NCBI RefSeq assembly: GCF_910591885.1 | Contig: NC_063277.1 | Coordinates: 14,012,001 to 14,076,000 of the forward strand | Direction of reading: 5' to 3' | DNA length: 64,000 nt | Source of the DNA: Bombus terrestris | Lineage: Eukaryota; Arthropoda; Insecta; Hymenoptera; Apidae | Part shown: positions 51,087-62,249 of the stretch, one piece after another | How the letters are laid out: each line of letters opens with the position of its first letter | How positions within the stretch are numbered: the stretch's first letter is position 1 | Notes under the pieces: generated by a model | What the model was told of the DNA's origin: nothing | Database searches by the model: none | What the model saw: the letters and a program-made list of their open reading frames with translations, nothing else | Translations under genes and position numbers: made by a program

Positions 51087-53694
51087 TTAATAAATGTATC
51101 CACCTTTGGCATCCGTGGGTTGAACGTACTCGTTACTCGATGTAACACTTTTCACTAGGTTATCATTGTGTAATAACGAAGTATCGATGTTGACACTTTC
51201 CTGGCTATAAGCGCTAGGCAAAAAGCTGCTAGATGGGGTAGATGTTTCCACTAATGGGATTGCGGTTGTTGAGCTTACGGGGGAATTAGTAAAGGTGAAG
51301 AAGGAAGAGGTCGAAGGGAAAGAGGGCAGCGAGGGCAACGAGGGAAACGAGGGCAACGAGATATTAAGATTTTGGAAAAAATCGCTTATCGGTCCCTTCT
51401 GTGTCTGAACGTGACTTTGAACCACAGGTGTATTGGTTTTAACTACTTCGGATACCGTATGATAAGATTCTACTGGTTGCGATGGTGACACGATTTCCAC
51501 TGACTTCAATGGAGGCAACGTCACGGCCTCTACGGGTTCCAGAGGACGTACCGTTGATACCGTCTCTAGGGATTGCACTGGATGCACACTATGTTCAACT
51601 GATGTTAGAGTTCCCACGGTTTTCACCGATGGCACAGATTGAATAGAGTGCACGGTATGTTGGATTGGCGTGGTTTCCACCGACTTCACGGACTCTACGG
51701 TATGCACCAAGTGCGCCGGTGATAAGGTTTCCACGGAGTGCACCGGCGAGAAAGTATTCACAGTGTGAGCTGATCCCAGAGGAGTTAAAGTTTCCACGGA
51801 AGATATATGCTGTGCTGGAGAAAGCGATTCCACGGAAGAGATAGAAGGTGAGGAGTACAAGGTGTTTACAGGCTGCGTATGATGCACGACGTGTGTAAGC
51901 GAATGTGGAACGTGATATGTTGTAGGAAATTCGACAGGTTGTGGGAAAGAATAGGTGTTTGGAACATTTTTACTGACTTGGAGTTTAAATGAAAGAGGTA
52001 GAGGAACATCTAAATTTAGACCCTGATTATCAGATGCTACAGGATTAAGACTACTGTGTCCAGTTGAAACAGTGTCAAAGGAATTGAATCTTGGCGAATA
52101 AAGAATGGAAGGAACGTGGGAAGAAACGTCATATTCGGGCACGTGGACGACTCCTCCGTAAGAGCTGTATGTGTTGGGTAATGCTTCAGTTAGCAGACCG
52201 CTGCCAAAAACATTTTTTCCTATGGTTGTTGTAACCAAGGAGGGGGCTTGCACACCACCAGTAAAATGTGTAACTCCTGCAATCAAAAAGTTCCAATCAA
52301 TTACGATTGATTAGAATCAGCAAATTTAAAACTTGACGACATTGAAACACGATAATTTTCTAATAACGTAAAATTTATATTACAGCTTAACTGTGGAAGA
52401 TATGTATCATTTATTTCCAAAGAAACATCTTTAAAATGTTTGGTTCATAAATTATTCAGGATGTAAAATATATATATAGTTATATGTCATGTTACTGACG
52501 ATTTACCGCGGCATTTCAAAATTCGGATTACGTAACGTCACCAAAAATATTTCTTCAATGTATTATCGTATATTTTAAATTTAAAGAAATATCTAGTGTA
52601 AAAGAGCATTTACCTTTTGCGACAGGCGTATGTTCAACAACATTCACAGTTGATGGAGATACATCATGGACTCCCGTCTTTACCTTTGTGACTGTAGATT
52701 TCACTTGGGAAGTGGCTGCAGTTTCCACTGTGCTCTGAAAATTTTTAGATTAAACGTGCATTATCAAAACAAAGTAATTGTTGAAACGAACAGATTATAG
52801 AGAATATCGATATACCTTAACATTACTTTCCGGAGTTCCATAAGAAGTTGCAGGCGGTATAGCAGACTAAAAAATTATAATAATTGGACGATACGATATT
52901 TCGTAAAAGTAAAAAATTGTATACATATGTTATATATATATATGTATGTATGTACCTTGACTCCTTCAACAGGCACCGAAACCGTGGTGGTTGATACCGT
53001 TTCCTCTGGCAACAAGTAGGTATTGGTCGCTTCAGGAATCTAAATAAAAACATAATTTATAAATTAATTTCTATCATTGCAAGGAATTCTGTATAAGAAT
53101 TCTTCAACTACAATTTTCTATTATTCTATGCTCCATTAAGTTTATTTGAGTTGCATGAACAGTATCATGAACTCCATAAGACAGTACCGGTGCGGGATGT
53201 GTGTTGGCATCACTGAGTGGTGACAAGTACTGATTGTTTAAGGGAACACCTGGTTGATATCCAGGAGGTCCATAGACAGTCTGTGGTATCTGGGCATAAG
53301 AGTCACCAAGGGATCCTGCGTCTTCTACTACGTTCTCGTGATGATGATGATGTTCGGTTCCATAACGTGGATCACCAGGTAAGATATTCCTCTTTTGCTT
53401 CGGCAACGACAAAGCTGAAGAAGCCGCCAGGCAAATCTGAAATATTTTTGATTTTGACATATTTTTCAAATTTCAAAGCTGAATATGCAACATTAAATAT
53501 GATCATTTATGAATACTCAATTGTTAATTAATGTTCAATAAATTGTATCGAAATGAAAACTATGAGCTGAAAGGTACAAAATTTAAACAATATACTTTAC
53601 GTAATACATATCTGATTATACAGATCTCTATGAATGGTATTTTAAAGGGACAGTAAAAGAGGATCCTTACCAGAGCGACGAGCAAGAGCCTCAT
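51087..53694 (-). CDS. Secreted low-complexity Ser/Thr/Val/Pro-rich repeat protein, matrix type
   Basis: Six exons are read on the minus strand: 53694-53671, 53436-53188, 53039-52956, 52866-52816, 52734-52614 and 52276-51087, giving 572 residues. The signal peptide is MRLLLVALICLAASSALS, split after eight codons. It is followed by LPKQKR, a dibasic/furin-like site, then a His run (EHHHHHE) and Tyr/Pro/Gly text (VYGPPGYQPG). The last exon (about 395 residues) holds many imperfect repeats around SVETLSP, such as SVESLSPAQHISSVETLTP and VHTVESVKSVE. It also has a segment ISLPSFPSLPSLPSFPS. There is no recognised enzymatic or chitin-binding domain and almost no cysteine. Composition suggests a cuticle, mucin-like or other extracellular-matrix protein, with function unknown. 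The donor of exon 2 (53188) is the least certain border, because the frame stays open to a stop at 53104. Confidence 0.75.
52930..52954 (+). repeat. (TA)n/(TATG)n microsatellite
   Basis: A TATATATATATA run passes into TATGTATGTATG in the intron directly beside the donor of the third exon of the minus-strand repeat-protein gene. Confidence 0.8.
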
Positions 53695-53726
53695 GTTAGC
53701 CGTATGATGTTTGAACAAGGAGTCGA

Positions 53727-53758
53727 GTATCATCCCAAAGATATTTCGACCTTTTATA
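53727..53758 (-). promoter_or_regulatory. TATA box of the 53.7-kb minus-strand gene
   Basis: TATAAAAG on the minus strand (53758-53751) lies 64 bases upstream of the start codon. A start near 53727 would give a 5'UTR of about 33 bases. No TCAGT initiator is obvious. Confidence 0.65.
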
Positions 53759-56700
53759 CTCGGCCGATGCTCCCTCCAGTTTATTTCGCAATCCGATGGC
53801 ATTGGAAGAACTAGATTTTTTAATTGACTTCTCTTGAAGGCCTGCGTCAGGGAGATGATCGCCGTGGACAAAATGTATCTTGAATAAATCCTCTACTGTG
53901 TTGGTGACACGAAACACGGACCACAGGAAACAGAACTTCCAACTTTGTTTCAGTGTTGGTGTTCTTCTTCTTCCCCTTCTTTTCGCGCCCACAGACTTTA
54001 CTCTCAATATTTAACACCATAGGAACGAAGGATGATTTATGCAAATCTTTATACGTTTCCTTTCTCAACTTTGATCTCTCCTTTTACTTTTTCAATCTTT
54101 TTCTCTTTCTTTTATATCGACATTCCGTGAAAGCGTATACACCCATTATCAAGCTTCGTTAAAAGAAAAGGAAGCTTTTAAAATATTCGGATAACGAACG
54201 TCAGACTTTTGTAAGATTTAATGGACCGTTGTCAACGAACTTTAAATAATTCGTATTAATCTCTCTGATCGAACGTTAAGTTTGCGACAACTTCGTATTT
54301 TAATATACATATCTGACAGGTATCTTACATCACAATGTTTTATAACTTTCCAAATGCAGAAGACGCCTTATTAAGATCCTTATAATTCTTTTTCTTCCAG
54401 AGAACAAAAAGTTTTTATGCAGAATTTTACGATTCTGACGACAGAGTAAACTTCATACCATTATCACACAAGCTGATCTTCTAAAAGACTAACTGTGTTG
54501 TAAAGATTTTTAATTTTTATGTTCAAAAAAATTCGGTTATGTGTGTAATGTTCCTTGGAGCTAATAGAAATAACTGTGTAATTAATTTGCATTCAATTAT
54601 TTATTTTAATTAACCTTTAAAATACACGTTCATAGAAATTTCTTTATAAATAGAACACATCTCGCTTGATTATTTTCTCCATCGCATTTGTTTAATCATA
54701 ATAATTGTCGTTCCACTTAACTATTCGAATAATCTTAGTGCAATATTTCTTGTTAATTTTGCTGATTGCGTATGAATTGTATCGTCCTACATTAACCTAC
54801 ATTGTAATTTTGAATTCTTTCATTATATTTTTGTGCTTTAGCTAAGAGATTTGCTTCTTTTTGGTTTATGGCTCAAACGGCTAGTGGATGGATTTGTAAC
54901 CTTGGGAAGCGGGGATTCCACTGTCCACACCTATAATATCTTGGCCATGCCTAAATAAGCCTGTTTCTATGTGATAAATGGACTTATCCATAGGATAACA
55001 TAAAAACACTGGTATTGCATTAATTGCATAACGAACAACTCGTGGGACCCGCATATTAAGAAATCCTGATCTGTTAGAAATTTAATTGTACAAAAATTTA
55101 CTTATTTTCTACAATTATAATTTCTTAAATTTTTTTAGGGAATACCAACAACATTCGGTTACTTTTTACACAGACAATAAAAGGCAGTGTAATAAATTTT
55201 GTTGCGGGTTGTTGAATTATTCTTTCAGCTTTTTCTAAAGACAAGTTTCTCGTGTAAATGTCGTTTACATATTGTTAAGTTTGAATTTCGCGCGTCAAAT
55301 CTCTGAAAGTTTTGGGGCATAAGTATTATAGCAGTAGAAATTGAGTTTCTCGCCTAATAACATGGTGGCTCTATCTGTTGTTAGAACTTGAAAGTATCCT
55401 CTGAGAACCAAGAATGTTACCTGTACGTAGATTTCTTTTACAGGAGATAAACTAAACGGTAAACTAGTAGGTAGACATTCGTTTAAGTCCATAAAAGCTG
55501 CATCAGCGTTTTTATGAAAATCACAAAATCATGCAAAGAAATCTTTTCCTTTTTTAAGTGAAAATTTACTATAACATTTTCAAGGTTAAAGATGATTCAG
55601 GAGGGAACTGCACAGTGAATTACGGTGAAAGTGAAGGTATATACGATATATTACCGGCAAGCTTGGCAGCACATGCAAATACACGAACTTACTAAACGAG
55701 AGTATATTATATGTTCGTTTATATGTATTGGTTATAATAAACTCACTTCTCCGGTAAGTTACGGAAGGAAAGGCTATCAAGCTCGCGCTCTAATTATCCT
55801 GATTATCTTCCATCTGTATCAATTGGCGTTTCACCCAGCTACCGCAAAAAAGCTACCAGGTTCCCTTCCCTCTTGTCATTTTTCTGACTCTGCTTTAATT
55901 TATTTTGCATTTTGAGCAACAAAGTGGAAGTAGGTTCTTGCGGTGGATCAAATTTCCAAGTGATTTCATTCTAGCGTATGAGATTCTATATCGTAGCTTG
56001 ATACTTTGGGTATTAAGTTCATGCAGCCTAGTTGACAATTAATTCTGTTAGCAATTATTCTATTTCATTCTTTAATACAAGAAAGTTGATAGGAATTAGT
56101 TATATAGTGATAGGTAAAACGAAATTCGATTCGATTCGATTCTACAGTTGATTTATATGTCAGACATGAATGCTTCTCCTCTCACGAGGCACTCTTTCGA
56201 GAGGCTATTTTCGTTTTACACCTTTTGCCACTTTCTGCCTTTCTCCTGAAAGACAAATAAAATAAAAATTACACGATATAGTTTTTGTGCTCTGCTACTT
56301 ATTAATGTTCCATTACATCAAAAATTGATGCGGAATTTAACTACGTGTTAAAGGTAGATATATAGTGCATGTTCTGCACGAAATGTAGCCAATAGATACT
56401 TGATTTCGATACGAGATCACCAGTTTTCTTCGAAAGTGAGAGGAGAAAGGGCTGAGCGGATAATGATTTTACTTTTGCTTTTGTACTGAACCGGTTTTTA
56501 CTACCCTTGCCAGAAGACTATACGGCCGGCACCGTTACTTTTGTTTTTAGATTGGAAGCATATACATTTTAATGTGCTTACTATGACGCATCCATGCCAC
56601 GAATAATCGAATTATCAAATAAGATTTTATTTCTTTATTATTTATTTAATAAGACTTTATTTATGAATGAAGGAAAAAGAAGTTTGTTAGAAAAAACGTT

Positions 56701-58010
56701 CGATTTCTTTTAGAAATGTAATAAATTTTACGTATATAAGAAAAAGTTAACTATGTATGGGAGATCCAATTAATACAATCTTCAATAGATTGTGACATGC
56801 TGTAGCAGTATCTTGTTACTTGTATAACATAGCCTCGCTTTATTTTATAGATAAGCAAAGACAGCAAGTCCTTTCCTCGCACGAATGCATGCGAACAGAT
56901 ACAGCGCGGCGCGAGCGTAGAAAGAACCAGATGATCCAGATTAGTCCTTTTACTTTGGACGTTCTTTTAGTCTTTGATAATCCTTTCACCGTTCTCTCCT
57001 TCGGCCGTGAATCGCCTCGCGCGGTTCACATATCAGAATTGTCGATTACTCTCACCATTTTTACAGCAGGAAATTACACTACGAGTTCGCGTAGGAAGTA
57101 CTACTACCTAATACGATCTCTTCGTCCGCGGAAGACTCACAGAGGAAATCCGAAAGACGATTGTACGATTTAGCGACGCGTGAAAACATTTTGCATAGCG
57201 AGATTAGATAGCCGAAAAAGTATATTTACTTAATCGATTAATACTCTGGAATTTATATACAATGGATGTATATGTGAAACAAAATATTTAATATTTCTAG
57301 CTCTTCAATGAATTGTAGTATTCTCTACAGATCTAGAAAGTCGATCGAATATAATTTTAAAGCTAAAAGGTGAACGGTGGTTGCCAGTCAATAAGTATCG
57401 TATACATACGCTTGAATTTTCTAATTGAATTTTGATTCTTAAAACAATGAGCACAATATAATAATAAAATAATGACTACAACAAAATGTCATAGCGCAAA
57501 ATTGTATGAAACTTTCGATCACGTATTATTGTACATATCACACGCGATATTAACGAGCTTTGAAGACCGTATAATTTACACGATGAAACTGTTGTCAGGT
57601 AATTATTTGAAAGAAAGATTACAGTATCCAGCATGCGATGAAAGAGCGTAACACGGTGGTTCTCAATGGACTCGTCGCTATTTATTCTTCAATGCGAGGA
57701 AGAAATTAATGGACAAAGGTATTGAATCATCAACGAGAGAAGCTGCTTGACGAGGTCAGTTACGAAACCAGGAATCCCATTTCGATTGATGGAGGATGCG
57801 CATTCAGGAGGAGAGGATCGATTTCAATTGCACTTGAAACCAAGCGTAATGTTCGTCGAGGGAGACCGGACGTAGCGGCGGTCATCGAACTCGCGGAACG
57901 CTACGAGAAGAGTAAGGAAAAAAGGGGAGAAGCGGAGACAAGATTGGAGAACGTAAGCCAGTCGGAAAGAGAGTGCTTTCTTCGTGAATCGGTGACGGTG
58001 AAGGTCCTCG
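53759..58010. other. Intergenic interval, no gene recognised
   Basis: This is 4.2 kb between the divergent starts of two secreted-protein genes (53.7 kb, minus, and 58.1 kb, plus). Open frames of 108-117 codons near 56.8 and 57.7 kb start with TTG, have no family content, and the second runs through the TATA box of the next gene. A short TTCGA/GATTC run lies at about 56.12-56.14 kb. Cis-regulatory sequence for both genes is expected here, but I cannot point to it. Confidence 0.5.
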
Positions 58011-58044
58011 TATATAAGCAAGTGCTGGTAGTGCAATTGTCAGT
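58011..58044 (+). promoter_or_regulatory. TATA box and TCAGT initiator of the 58.1-kb gene
   Basis: TATATAAG begins at 58011 and TCAGT lies at 58040-58044, placing the predicted start at A58042, 31 bases downstream. This is a textbook arthropod core promoter. The 5'UTR would be about 50 bases. Confidence 0.8.
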
Positions 58045-58092
58045 GTAACTCGTCCCATCGGAAACACCTATCTGCTTACACCTACGAACCGG

Positions 58093-59519
58093 ATGACAAT
58101 GTGGCGAATAGTAAGTTCATCATCGACAACTAACGTATCGCTAAGACCATAAATCGTCGATGTATCAAGGAAATCTCGGATCTGCAGATTGACCATTGTG
58201 ATATACCGATTTTGTATCATTTTCATTTTTATTGCGATCTTGTGAAGGTGAATTCCAGTGAATTAAAGGGAGTCAGGGTTATAAAGTGTAACTGTTCGAC
58301 TCTTGGCTTGATCCTTTTCATTTTTCTGTCAAACTGGGCGTGCGTCCCAAAAGTGACTACTCGAGAGAGATCTGGGAGAAAGTACTGCAAATCCTCTGGC
58401 TTGAAATGCATTCCTCACTGGTATACGCAGATTATATGTCGATATTTACGGTTCTGTATTGTGTAAAATACAGTTGGAGTGAAAGTTGTTCCCACTGTAC
58501 CGTTCACTTGTGTTAACAATAAAATCGATTAATATAGACAAATGTTTGCCCAATTTTTATCTTTATGGAAAGATTAAAAGATGAAAGGAGTTTTTCGTTT
58601 TTAAGCATTATTTTATAACCGAAATCGAACATGGTTCGATGAACTTTAATCGCGATTACATATTTGCAGTTCTTATTCACCTTGACTGTGGCCGCCGCGA
58701 GAGCCTCTCATTTTTCATCCCTGGAAGGGCATGGTCTTGTCAGTGAACCAAAGCTTATCTCTCAATCGGTTCATCTGAAGGAAATACCGACGAAGATCAT
58801 CAAAGTCACAAAGACTGCTGTTGTCAAAGTTCCAGTCCCTTATCCAGTCAAGGTATTCTTTCTCAAAACATAACAGTCTTTTTTATTAACTTTATCATCA
58901 ATTTTTAAACATAAACATACATATTAATCTTAAAAAACAGTCGAAAAGCACCAAAATTATTCGATCATGTAGCCCATAGCACGAACTTCAAATAAATATA
59001 TCCAACGATCTTGTTTCTTTCTGCAAAATCAGAAACCGATTGATCCTCTCTATAGGTGGTTTCGTTGATCTAGAATTCCTTTCTCTTTCATAGGTACCCC
59101 ATCATATACCTGTTCCGGTGCCAGTAAACCATCCTATCGCAGTTCCGTATACGAAGCTAGTGAAAGTCCAGGAACACGTGCCAGTCGAGGTATCCAAGCC
59201 GGTTCCGGTTCCGATTCATCAGCAAATACCGGTGGTGGTGCCAAAGGCTGTCCCGGTACCACAACCGATTCCGGTTCCTCATCCGGTAACAGTGAATAAG
59301 CCTGTCTTCTACCCAGTACCACACCCGATTCCATATCAGGCGAGTAGCCATTCCGAGGGTGGCATCGGTGGCGGAGTTGGTGGGTACGATTCCGAAGGTC
59401 ATGGAGGCCACGAACCGGAAAGCTACAGCACTTACACGGTGAATCAGCAAGGGCACGATCAAGATGGACAGGGAGGACACTTCCAACCCTCTCAACCTGA
59501 TTATAATTCGCATCATTGA
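58093..59519 (+). CDS. Secreted Pro-Val repeat protein, CPLCP-like cuticular
   Basis: Three exons are read: 58093-58110, 58670-58852 and 59094-59519, phase 0 with GT-AG borders, giving 208 residues. The start may be the first ATG (MTMWRI) or the second, two codons later. The signal peptide continues FLFTLTVAAARA. The second exon carries KIIKVTKTAVVKVPVPYPVK. The third is built of PVPV/PIPVP repeats (HHIPVPVPVNHPIAVPY, PVPVPIHQQIPVVVP, PQPIPVPHPVTV), then a Gly-rich stretch (GGIGGGVGGYDSEG) and a Gln/Asp/His-rich tail ending NSHH. There is no cysteine and no Rebers-Riddiford domain. High PV/PY density is the stated hallmark of the CPLCP cuticular class, so this is a reasonable but composition-based call. 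It is convergent with a related gene at 60.6-62.2 kb. Confidence 0.85.
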
Positions 59520-59631
59520 ATGCTCTTTGCAATTTCAGTTGTACATACGCTGTACTATTATGCCTGATTCGTTAAGTTTCTGTTTGTAGTTTGTTCTTGT
59601 TGTCGCTGTTTATCTTTTGCTACATTTTTTT

Positions 59632-59637
59632 AATAAA
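59632..59637 (+). terminator. Polyadenylation signal for the 58.1-kb gene
   Basis: AATAAA lies 112 bases after the stop, preceded by a T-rich stretch. Confidence 0.7.
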
Positions 59638-60273
59638 ACTTTATATTTCGTAAACCCATGGTATCCTAGTTACAGATCCTTCTAACACCGGCTATCGTAT
59701 TACTTCGATTAACTACCTCTCGAAAGAATAATCGAAGTAGCAAAGTTATGGTTGAACAGTATCCGAGAAAAATGTCTCGGCTGCGACGTCGAGCGATCTT
59801 TCACGCTTCGGTAAAATGGAAAGTGAACTATCGTGTTACGGTTTGATGAGTCACACGACTGGTTCAATGTCTGCATGATCTATATCTGATGCCTAGATCA
59901 TTTCCGATCTATTCCGGGCATGAAAAATCGCTCCATGTTCGATCCAAGTATAGCGAAGGGATCGTTCAGATCTAGCGCCAAGTATCTATAACGGGTCATT
60001 CAATTGGAACTACCGCGGAATTCAATTCCTATTTCTTGTATCAGGAAATTGAGCTGGAAGCACTATTTCCGTAATACATTTTTACGGGTATGTTTTTTTT
60101 TTAGTGTTAAGGAGTTTAAAAGAAACATTACTCGTTTTAGTACGAAAAGAGAAATTTATTATTTCTATGATGTAAAATAAGCGTCGAATTACATATACAG
60201 AGGAAAAGAGAACTAATTACATCGCGATAGAACAATTACATCTGACGTCACAGAAGTGAGACGCTCAATTGCA
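59638..60273. other. Spacer between convergent Pro-Val genes
   Basis: About 640 bases hold no frame of note. Both neighbours end towards it. Confidence 0.6.
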
Positions 60274-60279
60274 TTTATT
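60274..60279 (-). terminator. Polyadenylation signal for the 62.2-kb gene
   Basis: AATAAA on the minus strand lies about 330 bases past the stop. A second candidate is at 60155-60160. Confidence 0.45.
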
Positions 60280-60610
60280 CATTTCACGAAGAAGTCCGCT
60301 GAATCATATCTGACAATTACGGACACTCGGAATGGATTACTAACCGTTCCATTATCCAAAGGAACCAATCTTCGTGTCATCGTAGATACACCGAGATCCA
60401 AAATAAAATTTCGATAAAGTAAATAACACGTGAAATCGATGTTCACAGGTTTGCTTCGAGAGTTCTTCGTTCGTTCGATCTTGAGGAGAATCGTAACACG
60501 GAATTTCTCTGTCAGCAATGGAATCCTACAGTTGCTCGGGTTTTAAGCAACGATATCCTTATTTCGATGACCGAAGCTAGCTCCCTCGAGTCCGCGAAAA
60601 GAGTTGATGT

Positions 60611-62174
60611 TTACCAGGAGGAGTAGCCAGAAGGATAACTACCATGGCTTGGCCATCCGTTGTTGTATTTCTCAACGACCACTGTAGGTTGTGCGACCGG
60701 TACTGGAATCTGTTTCACGACTGGAACAGCATATGGAGCTGGTACTGGAACCTTGACTGGTACGCTGACTGGTACGCTGACTGGAACAGGGACTGGCCTG
60801 TCAACTGGGACTGGGACGTGCTTGGTCACTGGGACTGGGTAGGGTTTCGGGACGTGAACGGGATAAGGACGATCGACTGGGACGGCTACTGGTACCTAAA
60901 GAAAAGAACATGTCAATGGTTAGATGAGCAACGTTCAATGATTCTTCATTGTGTCCACAAGGGACACATCGATGATGTACTTTCATCAAATTCACGATAA
61001 AATTTTGATATTTTCTTAAGTAGAAGCTAGCTCAAAATGGTTGACCGTATAGATTGTTGCAATTCTATATTATACATATACATACGATTAGCAAAAGTAA
61101 CATAATCGATCGAGGAATGCATGTAAAATGAAGCCGTTAGATTTACAAAGTTTTCTAAGAAAGCCAGCACGCACGTGTGAGATTATTCTTGGCTTACGAA
61201 ATCCTAGCACACATTTACATTGAAACGTTAATTAACGTCCGATGATGAAGGCGCTGACTGCCAATCATGCGAACAGATATTCCGTGATAAATAGAGCGTG
61301 ATTGGGAGCTCGAAGTCCTCGAGATTCTCGTTTATACTAGCTGTCTTGATTTCGATAGAAACGCGCATCAAATTTGATCTGTTATGCAAATCGGTCGGAA
61401 AGCTTCCGTAAAAGATCATGTCGCTCTCGATTTCACGCTGCGACGACATAAAAATTTCCCTATCTATATTACGTTTTATTTTTCCAGAGCTTTCACGATA
61501 TAGATTAAGATCTAGGAACACTCTTGTTCGTTCCTATATTCGACTGGTTGCTAATGAGTGAACTAAAGAAATGCAGATTTTTACCCTAACTGGAACAGGA
61601 ACTTGTCTCTCAACGGGAACAGCGACTGGATGTGGCACTGGAACTGGAACTTCCCTGGTTAAGACAGATACTTGGCCGACTGACACACCGCCGCCGTAAC
61701 CACCGCCGTAACCACCACTATAACCACCATAACTACCACCACCATATCCCAATCCATAGATTCCTCGTTTGTCTTTTTTTGTTTCGCCTGCAGCCTGTTC
61801 TTCGGCGAAGGCTACCGCCAAGAAGGCGAAGATGATGACGAGCTGAAAGAAAGATAATAATCAAATTCTAAGAAAAAGAGAATCACTCCTCATGACGCGA
61901 CAAAATCACTTAATAGCACAGAACTTTGTTTTAACCATAATGCTTATGTTTTAACCGTAGTGTATCACTAATAACAGAACAGTCTCTATTTGAAAAGTAA
62001 TCTCGATTAATCTTGATGTATTCAATTTTGAAAAGTATAGGATAGTTTTGTTTCAATGAAAAAACCAAGTCCTCTCAACTGCTGCTGGATAAACTCGGTC
62101 TTGATCGTTAACAGAGACTGATCCTCAAGATCGTCAGACTGCCAAGATGTTCAATTGCTCACCTTAGCGTTCAT
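60611..62174 (-). CDS. Secreted Gly-Tyr/Pro-Val repeat protein, CPLCP-like cuticular
   Basis: Three exons are read on the minus strand: 62174-62163, 61842-61585 and 60895-60611, phase 0, giving 184 residues. The signal peptide is MNAKLVIIFAFLAVAFA, split after four codons. It is followed by EEQAAGETKKDKR, an acidic/basic pro-segment ending in a dibasic site. The mature chain would begin GIYGLGYGGGSYGGYSGG, a Gly-Tyr block. From VLTREVPVPVPHPVAVP onward it is nearly pure Pro-Val repeat (RPYPVHVPKPYPVPV, RPVPVPVSVPVSVPVKVP) and ends GYSSW. There is no cysteine. The PV/PY pairs fit the CPLCP cuticular class, and the Gly-Tyr block is common in structural cuticle proteins. It shares exon plan and repeat type with the convergent gene at 58.1 kb and is probably its paralogue. 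Confidence 0.87.
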
Positions 62175-62213
62175 GGTACTGCGCTGTTGGAGTTGGTTCG
62201 TCGTTGTTTTGCG

Positions 62214-62249
62214 ACTGATGAGATAGCAAGAAGATTCTCTGCTTTTATA
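62214..62249 (-). promoter_or_regulatory. TATA box and TCAGT initiator of the 62.2-kb minus-strand gene
   Basis: TATAAAAG (62249-62242, minus) and TCAGT (62218-62214, minus) place the start at A62216, 33 bases downstream. The 5'UTR would be 42 bases. Confidence 0.8.

Noticed and set aside
57722..58048. Open frame of 108 codons rich in Glu and Arg
   Set aside because: It has no ATG start at its head and no family match. It runs through the TATA box and initiator of the 58.1-kb gene.
59134..59532. Long minus-strand frames opposite the Pro-Val gene
   Set aside because: These are shadows of the repetitive codons of the real plus-strand gene. The same holds for plus-strand frames opposite the genes at 51.1-53.7 and 60.6-62.2 kb.
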